A DNA stretch of 50,823 bases from NCBI GenBank assembly GCA_015055865.1, contig SVHK01000008.1, positions 1-50,823 on the forward strand, read 5' to 3'. Made by a program: the position numbers and the translations under genes. The notes beneath the pieces were generated by a model. That model worked only from the letters and a program-made list of their open reading frames with translations. It made no database searches and had not been told where the DNA came from. This DNA is from Clostridiales bacterium (lineage in GTDB: Bacteria; Bacillota; Clostridia; Christensenellales; Borkfalkiaceae). Of the stretch, positions 24,430 to 32,700 are shown piece after piece (the stretch's first letter is position 1; every line of letters starts with the position of its first letter).

Positions 24430-24918
24430 TTAAAGCATCTCTTGTAAAGCTTTATCGTCCGCGTTAATTTTTTCGCGCATGGAAAGTTTGTATTCTTTCA
24501 ATTTTTCGGCAAGTCTTTGATATCTAATTGCAAGAATTTGCACGGCTAAAAGTCCTGCGTTTTCTCCGCCGTTTACCCCAACGGTCGCTACGGGGATTCC
24601 CGCAGGCATTTGCACGATTGAAAGCAAACTATCCAAGCCCCCCATCATATCCGTTTTAACAGGCAAACCGATAACGGGCAACGTCGTGAACGCCGCGATT
24701 ACACCGCCGAGATGCGCGGCTTTCCCCGCTGCGCAAATAATTACTTCTATCCCGTTTTCTTGCGCGTTTTGAGCAAACTCGTGCGCTTCGTCGGGGGTTC
24801 TATGCGCGGAAATTACTCTAACTTCCGTTTCTACTCCGAACTTTTTTAAAACGTTTACCGCAGGTTTTACTACGTCAAAGTCCGATTTACTGCCCATTAA
24901 AATACCTACTTTAGCCAT
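24430..24918 (-). CDS. purE: N5-CAIR mutase / AIR carboxylase subunit
   Basis: PurE rearranges N5-CAIR to CAIR. GSKSDFD at residues 9-15 and SAHRTPDE at 41-48 are the substrate loops. AAGKAAHLGGV near 64-74 replaces the usual AGGAAHLPG of class I. At 162 residues its length is normal. AGGAGG lies upstream. It is the first enzyme gene of the operon. No purK is adjacent; it may be elsewhere. Confidence 0.95.
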   Translation of the reverse strand: MAKVGILMGSKSDFDVVKPAVNVLKKFGVETEVRVISAHRTPDEAHEFAQNAQENGIEVIICAAGKAAHLGGVIAAFTTLPVIGLPVKTDMMGGLDSLLSIVQMPAGIPVATVGVNGGENAGLLAVQILAIRYQRLAEKLKEYKLSMREKINADDKALQEML

Positions 24919-24939
24919 TTCTAAATCCTCCTGAAATTC

Positions 24940-24970
24940 AAAAAAGAATAGCGCAGCGATTGTGCCGCGC
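24940..24970 (-). terminator. Terminator-like hairpin in the pur leader (possible attenuator)
   Basis: As minus-strand RNA, GCGCGGC (24970-24964) pairs with GCUGCGC (24957-24951) with one G-U, a 6-base loop, and then UAUUCUUUUUU. It lies between the 44-codon ORF and the purE ribosome binding site. Confidence 0.6.
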
Positions 24971-24976
24971 CTGTTT

Positions 24977-25111
24977 TTAACGTGTTTGGATTAAATTTTT
25001 ACGCAATAAGCCCGCTTTATGAACGAACCCTTGTTTGCGCGACGAAAAACCGCCCGTATTTTTACGGAGCGCGTCGATAAAAAGGTTGTGTTTGGAAGAA
25101 TTCATGCTCAT
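24977..25111 (-). CDS. Leader ORF of 44 codons upstream of purE, unknown
   Basis: An ATG at 25111 follows AAGGGAACG and begins MSMNSSKHNLFIDALRKNTG, then a basic tail ending in RKNLIQTR. The frame ends 7 bases before the leader hairpin. Promoter, ribosome binding site, start and stop are in the right order on the minus strand. It may be a small basic protein or a leader peptide whose translation affects the hairpin. No family is recognised. Confidence 0.5.
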   Translation of the reverse strand: MSMNSSKHNLFIDALRKNTGGFSSRKQGFVHKAGLLRKNLIQTR

Positions 25112-25174
25112 ATCGTTCCCTTTTCGCGTATAATTTTTTCCGCCTTCTTATTCAATTTCCCCATTACGAAAATT

Positions 25175-25203
25175 ATTATATCAAAATCCGCCAAAAAAAG
25201 CAA
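25175..25203 (-). promoter_or_regulatory. Promoter of the purine operon
   Basis: TTGCTT (25203-25198), a 17-base spacer and TATAAT (25180-25175) on the minus strand. The 5' leader to purE is about 250 bases. I see no purine (xpt-type) riboswitch core in it. Confidence 0.75.
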
Positions 25204-25246
25204 CCGCTTGACGACAAAAATTTAAATATTTTATATATTAATATAT

Positions 25247-25281
25247 AAAAACGCCGTTTCGATAACCCGAACGACGTTTTT
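25247..25281 (-). terminator. Terminator after the YerC-like gene
   Basis: As minus-strand RNA, AAAAACGUCGUU pairs with AACGGCGUUUUU (one U-G) around an 11-base loop and is followed by more U/A-rich sequence. It closes the amino-acid transporter operon. Confidence 0.85.
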
Positions 25282-25296
25282 CATTCCTTTAAAAAC

Positions 25297-25584
25297 TCAA
25301 TTTTTAGGCAAAAACTTCAAATAGCCGCCGCTACCCCTTTGCACGCAACGGGAAACTCGGCTTAAGGTTGCGGAAGAAATTTCCGTTTTTTCAATGATTT
25401 CCGCGTACGTTTTTCCGTCCGCCAACATTCTTGCCGATTCGATTCTTTGCGCCATTTGTTCGACTTCTTTAAACGTACACAAATCGTCGAACAAATCTTC
25501 TAAATCTTCCACCGTTTTGCAATTCAAAATGGTGGTATAAAGAAGTTTCTTCATTTCTTCCGACACTTTCGCTTCTTTTACCAT
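25297..25584 (-). CDS. YerC/TrpR-like DNA-binding protein
   Basis: A 95-residue protein of the YerC/YecD group, related to the Trp repressor. Helices at about 24-50 (CKTVEDLEDLFDDLCTFKEV) precede the helix-turn-helix KTYAEIIEKTEISSATLSRV at about 58-77. Basic CVQRGSGGY ends the DNA-facing part. It is the last gene of the amino-acid ABC operon, 13 bases after the ATPase gene, so it may repress that operon. An inverted repeat brackets the operon promoter. The ligand, if any, is not known from sequence. Confidence 0.88.
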   Translation of the reverse strand: MVKEAKVSEEMKKLLYTTILNCKTVEDLEDLFDDLCTFKEVEQMAQRIESARMLADGKTYAEIIEKTEISSATLSRVSRCVQRGSGGYLKFLPKN

Positions 25585-25597
25585 TTTTCGCTCCTTA

Positions 25598-26398
25598 TCA
25601 ATACCCTGTATCCCTGTTTAAAAACGCCTTTAACTTTTCAGATTTAGGATTTTCAAACAACTCTTCCGGCGAACCTTGTTCCGCGATTTCGCCGTCCGCA
25701 ATAAACAAAACCTTATCTGCAACCGAACGCGCAAACTCCATTTCGTGCGTCACGATAATCATCGTTCTGCCGTCCTTACCCAAGTCCTTGATAACTCTCA
25801 ACACTTCGCCCGTAAGTTCAGGGTCAAGTGCGGACGTGGGTTCGTCAAAACACAAAATATCAGGGGAAAGAGCAAGCGCTCTCGCAATCGCAACGCGTTG
25901 ACATTGCCCCCCGGAAAGTTCGCACGGATAATTGCCGATTTTATCTAAAAGCCCTACCCGTGTCAGGATTTCAATCGCCGTTTTCTCGTTCTCACGGCTT
26001 ATTTCACGCATACGTTTTTTGCTCTCAAAGAACTTAACGCCACTATTTTTAAGCTCTTTTTCCGACTGTACGTTCATCGCGAGCGTTACGTTTTGTAAAG
26101 CCGTATATTGCGGAAACAAGTTAAACGATTGAAACACCAACCCAAACGCTAAATTCGCGCTTCCCTTCTTCTTTTTCTTTTCAACGGCAAGGGGAAAAAC
26201 TTCTTTCCCGTCCACTTTAATACTACCGCTATCGGGAGTCTCCAAAAAATTCAAACAGCGGAGCAGAGTCGTTTTACCGCCCCCCGACGAGCCAATCATC
26301 GCGACAATTTCACCCTTTTCCATCTCAAATCCGACGTTTTTGAGAACTTCCGTCTTTCCAAAACTTTTCGTTATATTTTTTACTTCCAAAAACGCCAT
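25598..26398 (-). CDS. Amino-acid ABC transporter ATP-binding protein (GlnQ type)
   Basis: A 266-residue ATPase. It has Walker A GSSGGGKTT near residues 36-44, a Q-loop (FGLVFQSFNLFPQY), signature LSGGQCQRVAIARAL near 161-175, Walker B ILCFDEPTSAL, and the H-loop VTHEMEFAR. It drives polar amino-acid import together with the permease. A lysine-rich insertion (VEKKKKKGSANLAF) and a second charged stretch around residue 115 make it slightly longer than usual. The gene lies 2 bases from the permease gene. Confidence 0.96.
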   Translation of the reverse strand: MAFLEVKNITKSFGKTEVLKNVGFEMEKGEIVAMIGSSGGGKTTLLRCLNFLETPDSGSIKVDGKEVFPLAVEKKKKKGSANLAFGLVFQSFNLFPQYTALQNVTLAMNVQSEKELKNSGVKFFESKKRMREISRENEKTAIEILTRVGLLDKIGNYPCELSGGQCQRVAIARALALSPDILCFDEPTSALDPELTGEVLRVIKDLGKDGRTMIIVTHEMEFARSVADKVLFIADGEIAEQGSPEELFENPKSEKLKAFLNRDTGY

Positions 26399-26400
26399 AA

Positions 26401-27087
26401 TTACACCTTATAATACGATAATTTTTTCTCAATTCCGCCCAAAACTAAGGTCAAAATTCCATTAAATATCAAATAGAAGATTGCCGCGTACAAGAACGGC
26501 GTAAGCACTACGTATTGATTTACCGCGTGTTTCGCTGCGTTCAAAAGGTCCATTACGCCCAACACTTGTGCAAGCGCGGTATCTTTTACGAGCGTGATAA
26601 TTTCGTTACTCATAGGCGGTAAAATACGACGAATTACCTGCATAAGTACGACCTTAAAAAATACTTGCGTTTTGGTTAAACCTAATACCTGCCCCGCTTC
26701 GTACTGCCCTGCGGAAATAGATTGAATCCCCGCGCGATAAATTTCCGAGAAATAACAAGCGTAGTTAATTACGAACGCTACCGCAACGAAGAAAAACATC
26801 GTTTGGTTAATCGTAAACCCTATCGCAGCCGCAAAGTCTTTGGTAAATACGCCGAACACGTATTTAGGGATAAAACTCACGAGCAAAACCTGCAACATCA
26901 ACGGCGTACCGCGAATTATCCACACAAGCCCTGCTACTGCATACTTAAGCGGTTTGAATTTTGACATCGCGCCAAAAGCTAAAAGCAAGCCTAAAACAAG
27001 CGCGAAAACGAGAGTTACGGCAAATAGCAAAAGCGTATTGCCGAAACCCTCGAAGAGTTCACCTATAATGACACTAAAAAGTTCCAT
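26401..27087 (-). CDS. Amino-acid ABC transporter permease (HisM/GlnP type)
   Basis: A 228-residue inner-membrane protein with five or six helices. The family features are GTPLMLQVLL near residue 61, the EAA loop YRAGIQSISAGQYEAGQVLGLTK near 119, and IIRRILPPMSNEIITLVKDTAL around 150-172. Only one permease is encoded, so the channel is probably a homodimer. It lies 15 bases after the binding-protein gene. Confidence 0.95.
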   Translation of the reverse strand: MELFSVIIGELFEGFGNTLLLFAVTLVFALVLGLLLAFGAMSKFKPLKYAVAGLVWIIRGTPLMLQVLLVSFIPKYVFGVFTKDFAAAIGFTINQTMFFFVAVAFVINYACYFSEIYRAGIQSISAGQYEAGQVLGLTKTQVFFKVVLMQVIRRILPPMSNEIITLVKDTALAQVLGVMDLLNAAKHAVNQYVVLTPFLYAAIFYLIFNGILTLVLGGIEKKLSYYKV

Positions 27088-27102
27088 TTTTACTCCTAAT
27101 TA

Positions 27103-27936
27103 TTATTTATCTTCGCCTTTGATAACCGTTTCGCCAGCCGAGCCACTTTCCGCCGTCATCGTCGCGTTTTTCATACTTTCTTTGCTCGTATATTTACTTG
27201 CGTCTGCTTTTCTAATAATCGCCACTTGCTTATTGTAAAGGTAAGGCACGGAAACACACATAGCCGCCGAGCGCTCGTCGGTAATCGTCATACCGTTCCA
27301 AATAAGGTCAATCGTACCGTTTTCAAGCAACGTTTCTTTCGCGTTCCAATCGATTTCTTGGAATTCTACGTCAACGTTAAGATAATCGGCAACCGCTTCG
27401 GCAAGTTCAATATCAAAACCGCTTTCAGCTCCTTCGAATGCGATAGGCGCGAATACGGTATAACCTACGACGAATTTACCATCCGTTTGAATTTTAGCCC
27501 AGCTACCGTCCGTAGCCGCCGCGTAAGGATTGGTCGTCGCTTCCGTCAACGCCGCCGATTCCGTCAAACCGTATTTCGCGGTAAGAGTCGCGTAATCGGA
27601 AGTACGCAAAGCAATCAACGCTTCGTTAATCTTCGACAAGAACGCTTTATCGTCCTTTCTACCTGCAATACCGTAGCTTTCTTCCGCGAGCACGAGATTG
27701 TCTACCATTTGCAACTTGGTTGCGTAATCACCGGTCGTCATATAATAACCTGCCATAACCGAGTCGATAACCGCAACGTCCGCTTCGCCTTTATCAAGTT
27801 TCGTCAATGTGTCTAATTGCGACGATGCAGCAACGAAATCTTTACCGATTTCCAACTTTTCACCGTTACAACCAGCCATACCCATTACACAGCTTGCCGC
27901 TAAAACCAAACCTAAAACTTTGCCTACTTTTTTCAT
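27103..27936 (-). CDS. Amino-acid binding lipoprotein with circularly permuted domain order
   Basis: Residues 1-23 are a lipoprotein signal ending MAGC, so Cys23 anchors it outside the membrane. The mature part is in reversed order relative to the family. Residues 28-125 (FVAASSQLDTLTKL, VIDSVMAGYY, LVLAEESYGIAGRKDD, INEALIAL, AKYGL) match the normal C-terminal half. A linker of about 22 residues (126-147) follows. Residues 150-277 (KFVVGYTVFAPIAFEG, GFDIELAEAVADYL, GMTITDERSAAMCVSVPYL, MTAESGSAGETV) match the normal N-terminal half, and the protein ends there. Ligand-holding R222 (TDER) and D58 (VID) are both present. The gene has AGGAG and leads the ABC operon. Permutation is inferred by motif order. 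Confidence 0.9.
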   Translation of the reverse strand: MKKVGKVLGLVLAASCVMGMAGCNGEKLEIGKDFVAASSQLDTLTKLDKGEADVAVIDSVMAGYYMTTGDYATKLQMVDNLVLAEESYGIAGRKDDKAFLSKINEALIALRTSDYATLTAKYGLTESAALTEATTNPYAAATDGSWAKIQTDGKFVVGYTVFAPIAFEGAESGFDIELAEAVADYLNVDVEFQEIDWNAKETLLENGTIDLIWNGMTITDERSAAMCVSVPYLYNKQVAIIRKADASKYTSKESMKNATMTAESGSAGETVIKGEDK

Positions 27937-28017
27937 AATATTAAATCTCCTAAAAAATTTTTTTACTTTATCTCTTTAGTTTAATAAAGCAATTAAGCCA
28001 AAAAATAAATCCAATTT

Positions 28018-28072
28018 GCTTTACTCAACTGAAGTAAGCCTATTATACTTCATTACGCTAAAGAAGTAAAGC
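28018..28072. promoter_or_regulatory. Inverted repeat bracketing the amino-acid ABC promoter
   Basis: GCTTTACT at 28018-28025 and AGTAAAGC at 28065-28072 are 8-base inverted arms. One overlaps the -35 box and the other lies about 15 bases past the expected start of transcription. They could be the two operators of a repressor, possibly the YerC-like protein at the operon end. Confidence 0.45.
28042..28070 (-). promoter_or_regulatory. Promoter of the amino-acid ABC operon
   Basis: TTTACT (28070-28065), a 17-base spacer and TATAAT (28047-28042) on the minus strand, about 105 bases upstream of the binding-protein start. Confidence 0.65.
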
Positions 28073-28137
28073 GTTTTTAGGGGGTTTTTGAAAAATTTTT
28101 TTTATTTTTTTAATTTTTTTTTGAGAAAGAAAAAAAC

Positions 28138-29754
28138 TTACAATATTATATATGCGCATACGCACGAAAGAACAAGTATTAATAAAATAACTGCTCTTTC
28201 CGTTCTTTTTAAGTTTAATTTACCCGATAGAACGATTAAAATCAAGTAATAGCAAAGGGTAAATAGACCGCTAAGGGTTACGTTTTGTAAAATTATCGCA
28301 AAGTCTAAAGTTTGGAAAATCAAGAGCGCGAGCGTCCAAAGTAGATTTGGCAACCACAAAATTATACTCGAAAGAACGCTCGGCAATAAACACGCTAAAA
28401 ATGAACACCCGAGCGTTAAAGAAAAGATAAAACCTACGCACGGCACGAAAATAGCGTTTAAGAGTAAACCCCACGCCGACAAATAGCCGTAAGCGGAAAG
28501 CAAAATGGGCGCGGTAAAAAGTTGAGCGCCGACGGTTACGCTAAGAAAGGAAAATATTTTCGCTCTTTCGCCCCTTAAATAAGTAATGGGGTATTCTTCC
28601 TTGCGACGAAGAAGTTTTCGATACACCCGCTCTTGAAAAACCTGCAACGGCTTTCCCAAGAACGCGATACCGTAACACGCGGAAAAGGATAATTGAAATC
28701 CAACGCAAAACAGCGAAACGGGGTTCACTATCAGCAACAAGCACGCCGACAACGATACGCTTTCCACGATATCTTTCTTTATCCCCACTAAACTTGAACC
28801 GTAGGCAATTAAACACATTACAATCGCGCGAACCACCGATTCGGAATAACCGCAAAAACCGCCGTACAATAAAAGTACAATCGCAATCAAAATCAAACGG
28901 ATAATTTTCTTATCCTGCAACCTTTTGAATTTATTAATTAAAAACACGCAAACGGCGTACAACGAACCGATATGTAAACCGGAAACCGCAAAAATATGCG
29001 CGATACCGCCACGCCGTACGTTATCGAGCAATCCGTCGTCTATTCCTGAAACGTCGCCCGTCAAAATTCCGAACGCAACCGTAGCGGAATCTTTGCCCAT
29101 CGCTTGACATAAGCGTTCTTGCAACAATTCTCTTGCGCTGGCAAACGCATCGAACTTATGCCCTGCTACGCTCAATTTTTCCGCGTACGCGTTAAAGCGA
29201 ATATCGTCGGCAAAATACTCTTCGAACGTTGCGTTTTTCCCGAAAAGTTGCGTTTCAGTCTTTATCCTACCGCGGATAAAAACGTAATCGGATAAACGTA
29301 CGTTTTCGCAAAACGAAGTGGGCAGAGTTACGACGAGCCCACCCTTTTCTTCTTTTCCGTCAATCGAAACGCCGACTAAAACCAATCTCGTTTGCTCGCC
29401 GTAATCGGTCTTTTTGATTACCCTGCCGTAAGCGGTCGAATCGTACGAATTATAATAAGTCGTATTCATAAAATCTTTCGCTTTTAAGGAATACGAACAA
29501 AACCCGACCAAAAAGCAAAGCGCTAAAGCGACGCCAACCAAGAACGCTCTTTTGTTCTTAAAATAGACGAATAAAATAGGTGGTAACGCTAAAATGCTCG
29601 CGCACCACCAAAAAGACACGCCGTTTTCCAAAAACCAACGAGCGCAAAGAATCCCTAAACAGATAAAAAAGGCAATGAAAAGACAGGGACGAAAATTAAA
29701 GAACTTCTCGCCCCTGCCCGTATTCAATTTTACGTTTTCCGCGCTCATCGTCAC
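28138..29754 (-). CDS. comEC: ComEC-type DNA channel protein lacking the metallo-beta-lactamase domain
   Basis: ComEC is the membrane channel for single-strand DNA uptake. The N-terminal two helices and an OB-like soluble part (about 100-190) are followed by the competence membrane domain, with GIAHIFAVSGLHIG near residues 249-262 and GYSESVVRAIVM. The chain ends after the last helices at 538 residues. Full-length relatives continue for about 200 more with a metallo-beta-lactamase nuclease-like domain, which is absent; only T-rich sequence follows. The start is GTG at 29754, overlapping the TGA of the helicase gene (GTGA); an ATG two codons on is an alternative. The coupling means it depends on translation of the helicase gene. 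Confidence 0.9.
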   Translation of the reverse strand: MTMSAENVKLNTGRGEKFFNFRPCLFIAFFICLGILCARWFLENGVSFWWCASILALPPILFVYFKNKRAFLVGVALALCFLVGFCSYSLKAKDFMNTTYYNSYDSTAYGRVIKKTDYGEQTRLVLVGVSIDGKEEKGGLVVTLPTSFCENVRLSDYVFIRGRIKTETQLFGKNATFEEYFADDIRFNAYAEKLSVAGHKFDAFASARELLQERLCQAMGKDSATVAFGILTGDVSGIDDGLLDNVRRGGIAHIFAVSGLHIGSLYAVCVFLINKFKRLQDKKIIRLILIAIVLLLYGGFCGYSESVVRAIVMCLIAYGSSLVGIKKDIVESVSLSACLLLIVNPVSLFCVGFQLSFSACYGIAFLGKPLQVFQERVYRKLLRRKEEYPITYLRGERAKIFSFLSVTVGAQLFTAPILLSAYGYLSAWGLLLNAIFVPCVGFIFSLTLGCSFLACLLPSVLSSIILWLPNLLWTLALLIFQTLDFAIILQNVTLSGLFTLCYYLILIVLSGKLNLKRTERAVILLILVLSCVCAYIIL

Positions 29755-32700
29755 GCGAGCGAAATTCTATCGGAAACCGAACGCACGAACAAACCTTTAT
29801 CTTCGCCGAGCGTAATGCAATCGTTGATAAAGAGCGAGAACTTTTCGCTCGGTTTGAGTATGCGTAAAACGCTAACCGTCAAGTCGACGATTTCGTCAAC
29901 GTACAACGCGACTTTATCTTCAAGCGCGCCACGTATCAGCGCAATAATCTCGTAAGGCGTGAAATCAATTTCGTTCTTTCTAAGCGTTTCGCCCGTTTCC
30001 ACGCGGTAACGGTCAAACTCCAAAAATTTATCCGTCTTTCTGTAATACGTGTTTCCAAGCAATTTTTCGCTCTTAAACCCGCAAAGCCCAATCAACGCCT
30101 GCATGCGCGCTTCCACTTTCGAGCCGTACTTCAAAATCCCAAGCCCCGACAAACAACGTTTGAGCAAGAACTCGTAAGAAATCGGTTCTTCCGTCGCAAC
30201 GATTGTTTTTAATCTTGAAATAATTTCCGCGTCGTTCTCGCCCGAAGTTACGAAATTCGCGTTTTCTACACGCAAGGGCAACGTTACCGCTTTATACGGT
30301 TTTTTCGCGCGTAAAAGGTTATTCCCACCCTTTTTATCCGCGCCCGTGAGTTTATCAAGCAAATCTTTAATGCGCTTAATTTCACGTTTGGGGTTATTGT
30401 AATAATTAATCGAGTACACTCTCGTTACGTTCCAATTATTGCGCTTGAGCGTTTGCAGTTGCAATACGTTCCTATCCTTCACGGAGAACGCGTTCGGCGC
30501 GTCGCACATAATCGCAAGAATAAACCGTTGTTTGTTTTTCGGGTCGACTACGGCAACGTCGATTTTGAAATCGGACACGCCCACGTCGTAACGGCAATCG
30601 TACCCGTAGGACGAGAGCTCTTCCGCGATATATTTGCCTATTCCGACCTTTTTTGCCGTAAGATTCCCCGACGGTATCGCAAGCGTATTTCTACCTTTTT
30701 GCGCAAAATCCAAAAAGGCTTTTAACCCTGCGACGCCTTTGGAATTGGTTTTGGAAAGGTCAATCATCGCGCTCGTGATGGACGAGAATACCACCATTTC
30801 TTCTCGCGCTCTTGACACCGCAACGTTCAATCGACGCCAACCGCCGACCTGATTAATCGGACCGAAGTTAAGCGACATTCTGCCGAACTTGTCAAGCCCG
30901 TAACAAACGGAGAAGAAAATCACGTCGCGTTCGTCGCCTTGTACGTTTTCAAGGTTTTTTACGAATATCGGTTCTTCACGTTCGTACGCAACCGTTTCCA
31001 AACGCCTTTCCGCGATTTCTTTCGTGAGTTTTCTTTCAATATAGTCCTTTTGCACGCTACTAAACGTTACGATACCGATGCTGGATTTTTGTTTATTCGG
31101 GTCGGAGAGCCGAGCGAGTACTTCTTGAATAAGCGCGTCCGCTTCGCCTTTATTATTTTTGCTAAATCCCCTATCGTAAATACCGTCGGTGAGCCTAAAA
31201 TCAATCTTACTCGCCAACGCGTCGGGGGACGGAAAAGTACAAAGTTTGTTCCCGTAATACATAATATTAGAGAACGCAATCAAGCTTTCGTGCTTACTTC
31301 TATAATGCCAACTCAAATGGCGCTCAGGTACGCCGAGCGCAAGACAATCGTCTAAAACGCTTTCCATATCTTCGTTTTCAAGATTGTCTTCGTCCACGTA
31401 GTTGGTATTGAAGAACGTCGTCGGCGGTAACTGTTTGGGATCGCCTACGACAATCGCGCTCTTCGCCCGAGCCAACGAACCGATGGATTCCGCCGTGGGA
31501 AGTTGCGACGCTTCGTCGAAAATAACCATATCGAACAAACCGTTCTCCGCTTTCAAATACTGCGCTACGGTAATCGGGCTCATCAACATACACGGCGCGA
31601 TGACACGGATAAGTTCGGGGATTTCTTCAAATAGTTTTCTAAGCCCCATACCGCGTAAATTGGTCTTTGCAAGACGTTGGAAATTGATAAGTTCTAAACT
31701 CAAACTCCCTTCCGTCGAGGGGGTAGGTATGCGAGAAATGAGATTTGCGCGGATTTTTTCACGCGTCAACTTCGCAAATTCGTCGAGCGTTTTTCTTAAC
31801 GATTCGGTGTGCTCTTCCAAAATGGTTGCCGAGAAATGCGACAACACGGGGTCGAGCGGTACGTTCGTTTGCAAAAAATTTTTATAAATATTCTTTTCAA
31901 AACTATCGATAACGTTTTCGCCCGAAACCGACCCGTCTTCTAAGGCGTCGGTAATAAAGGTCAACCCCGCTTCGTTCATACGCGTCGCCGTCTTTTTGTA
32001 CATACACCAGTTTGCAAGCATATCGATATTATCGATAAGCGACGACGCCTTGTTGGAATAGTATTCCAACAATTCTTCTTCCGACACTTTCCGCGCGTCG
32101 CCGTTGGTAATTTCAAGGAAACTATTTTCCGCCGCCCTAAAGCTCTCAATCGAACGCAAAAGCCCCTGCAATACGGGCGCGGTATATCCGTTCGCCGCGC
32201 GTATACACATACTGTTAAAGCTGTCCGGATTATAATCCATAAACGTATCAACGCAAAGTTCGTGGATTTTATAAAGCTCCGAAAGGAAATTCTTTCTCGC
32301 GTCAAAGTAATCCACTCTACCAAACGCTAAAGTGAAATAGGACGAAAGGTCGGTATTCGAACGAACGACTTCCATCGCCTTATAAATTTCCGTTAAAGTC
32401 TCCAAATATTTGAGCGTATCTTCTTCCGACTCAAGCGGTTCTACCGCCACCCTTTGCAACCGTTTCACCACGGTGGATACCGCGCGATTGGTCGAATAAT
32501 CGGTATTCCCGTCTTCTAACCACTTATTGACTTCCTTATACTCTTTCGTTGCGTCGACAAGCTTTTTGAACTTCTTAAAATACCGTTCGAAACACTTATC
32601 CAACCGTCTATTCGCGTTAAAGAACGCAAAAAATTCTTCTTCGTTGGACTTGAAATATTTATTCAAACTACCGCTTGAAAGCACTTTCGCAATCTCGTAC

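Noticed and set aside
24920..25210. Purine or PRPP riboswitch upstream of purE
   Set aside because: I looked for the xpt-type core (conserved loop and TATA/CTAC-type junction) and found none; only a small ORF and a terminator-like hairpin are visible.
28074..28137. Rho-independent terminator after comEC
   Set aside because: The sequence is very T/A-rich but I could not find a stem before the tract.
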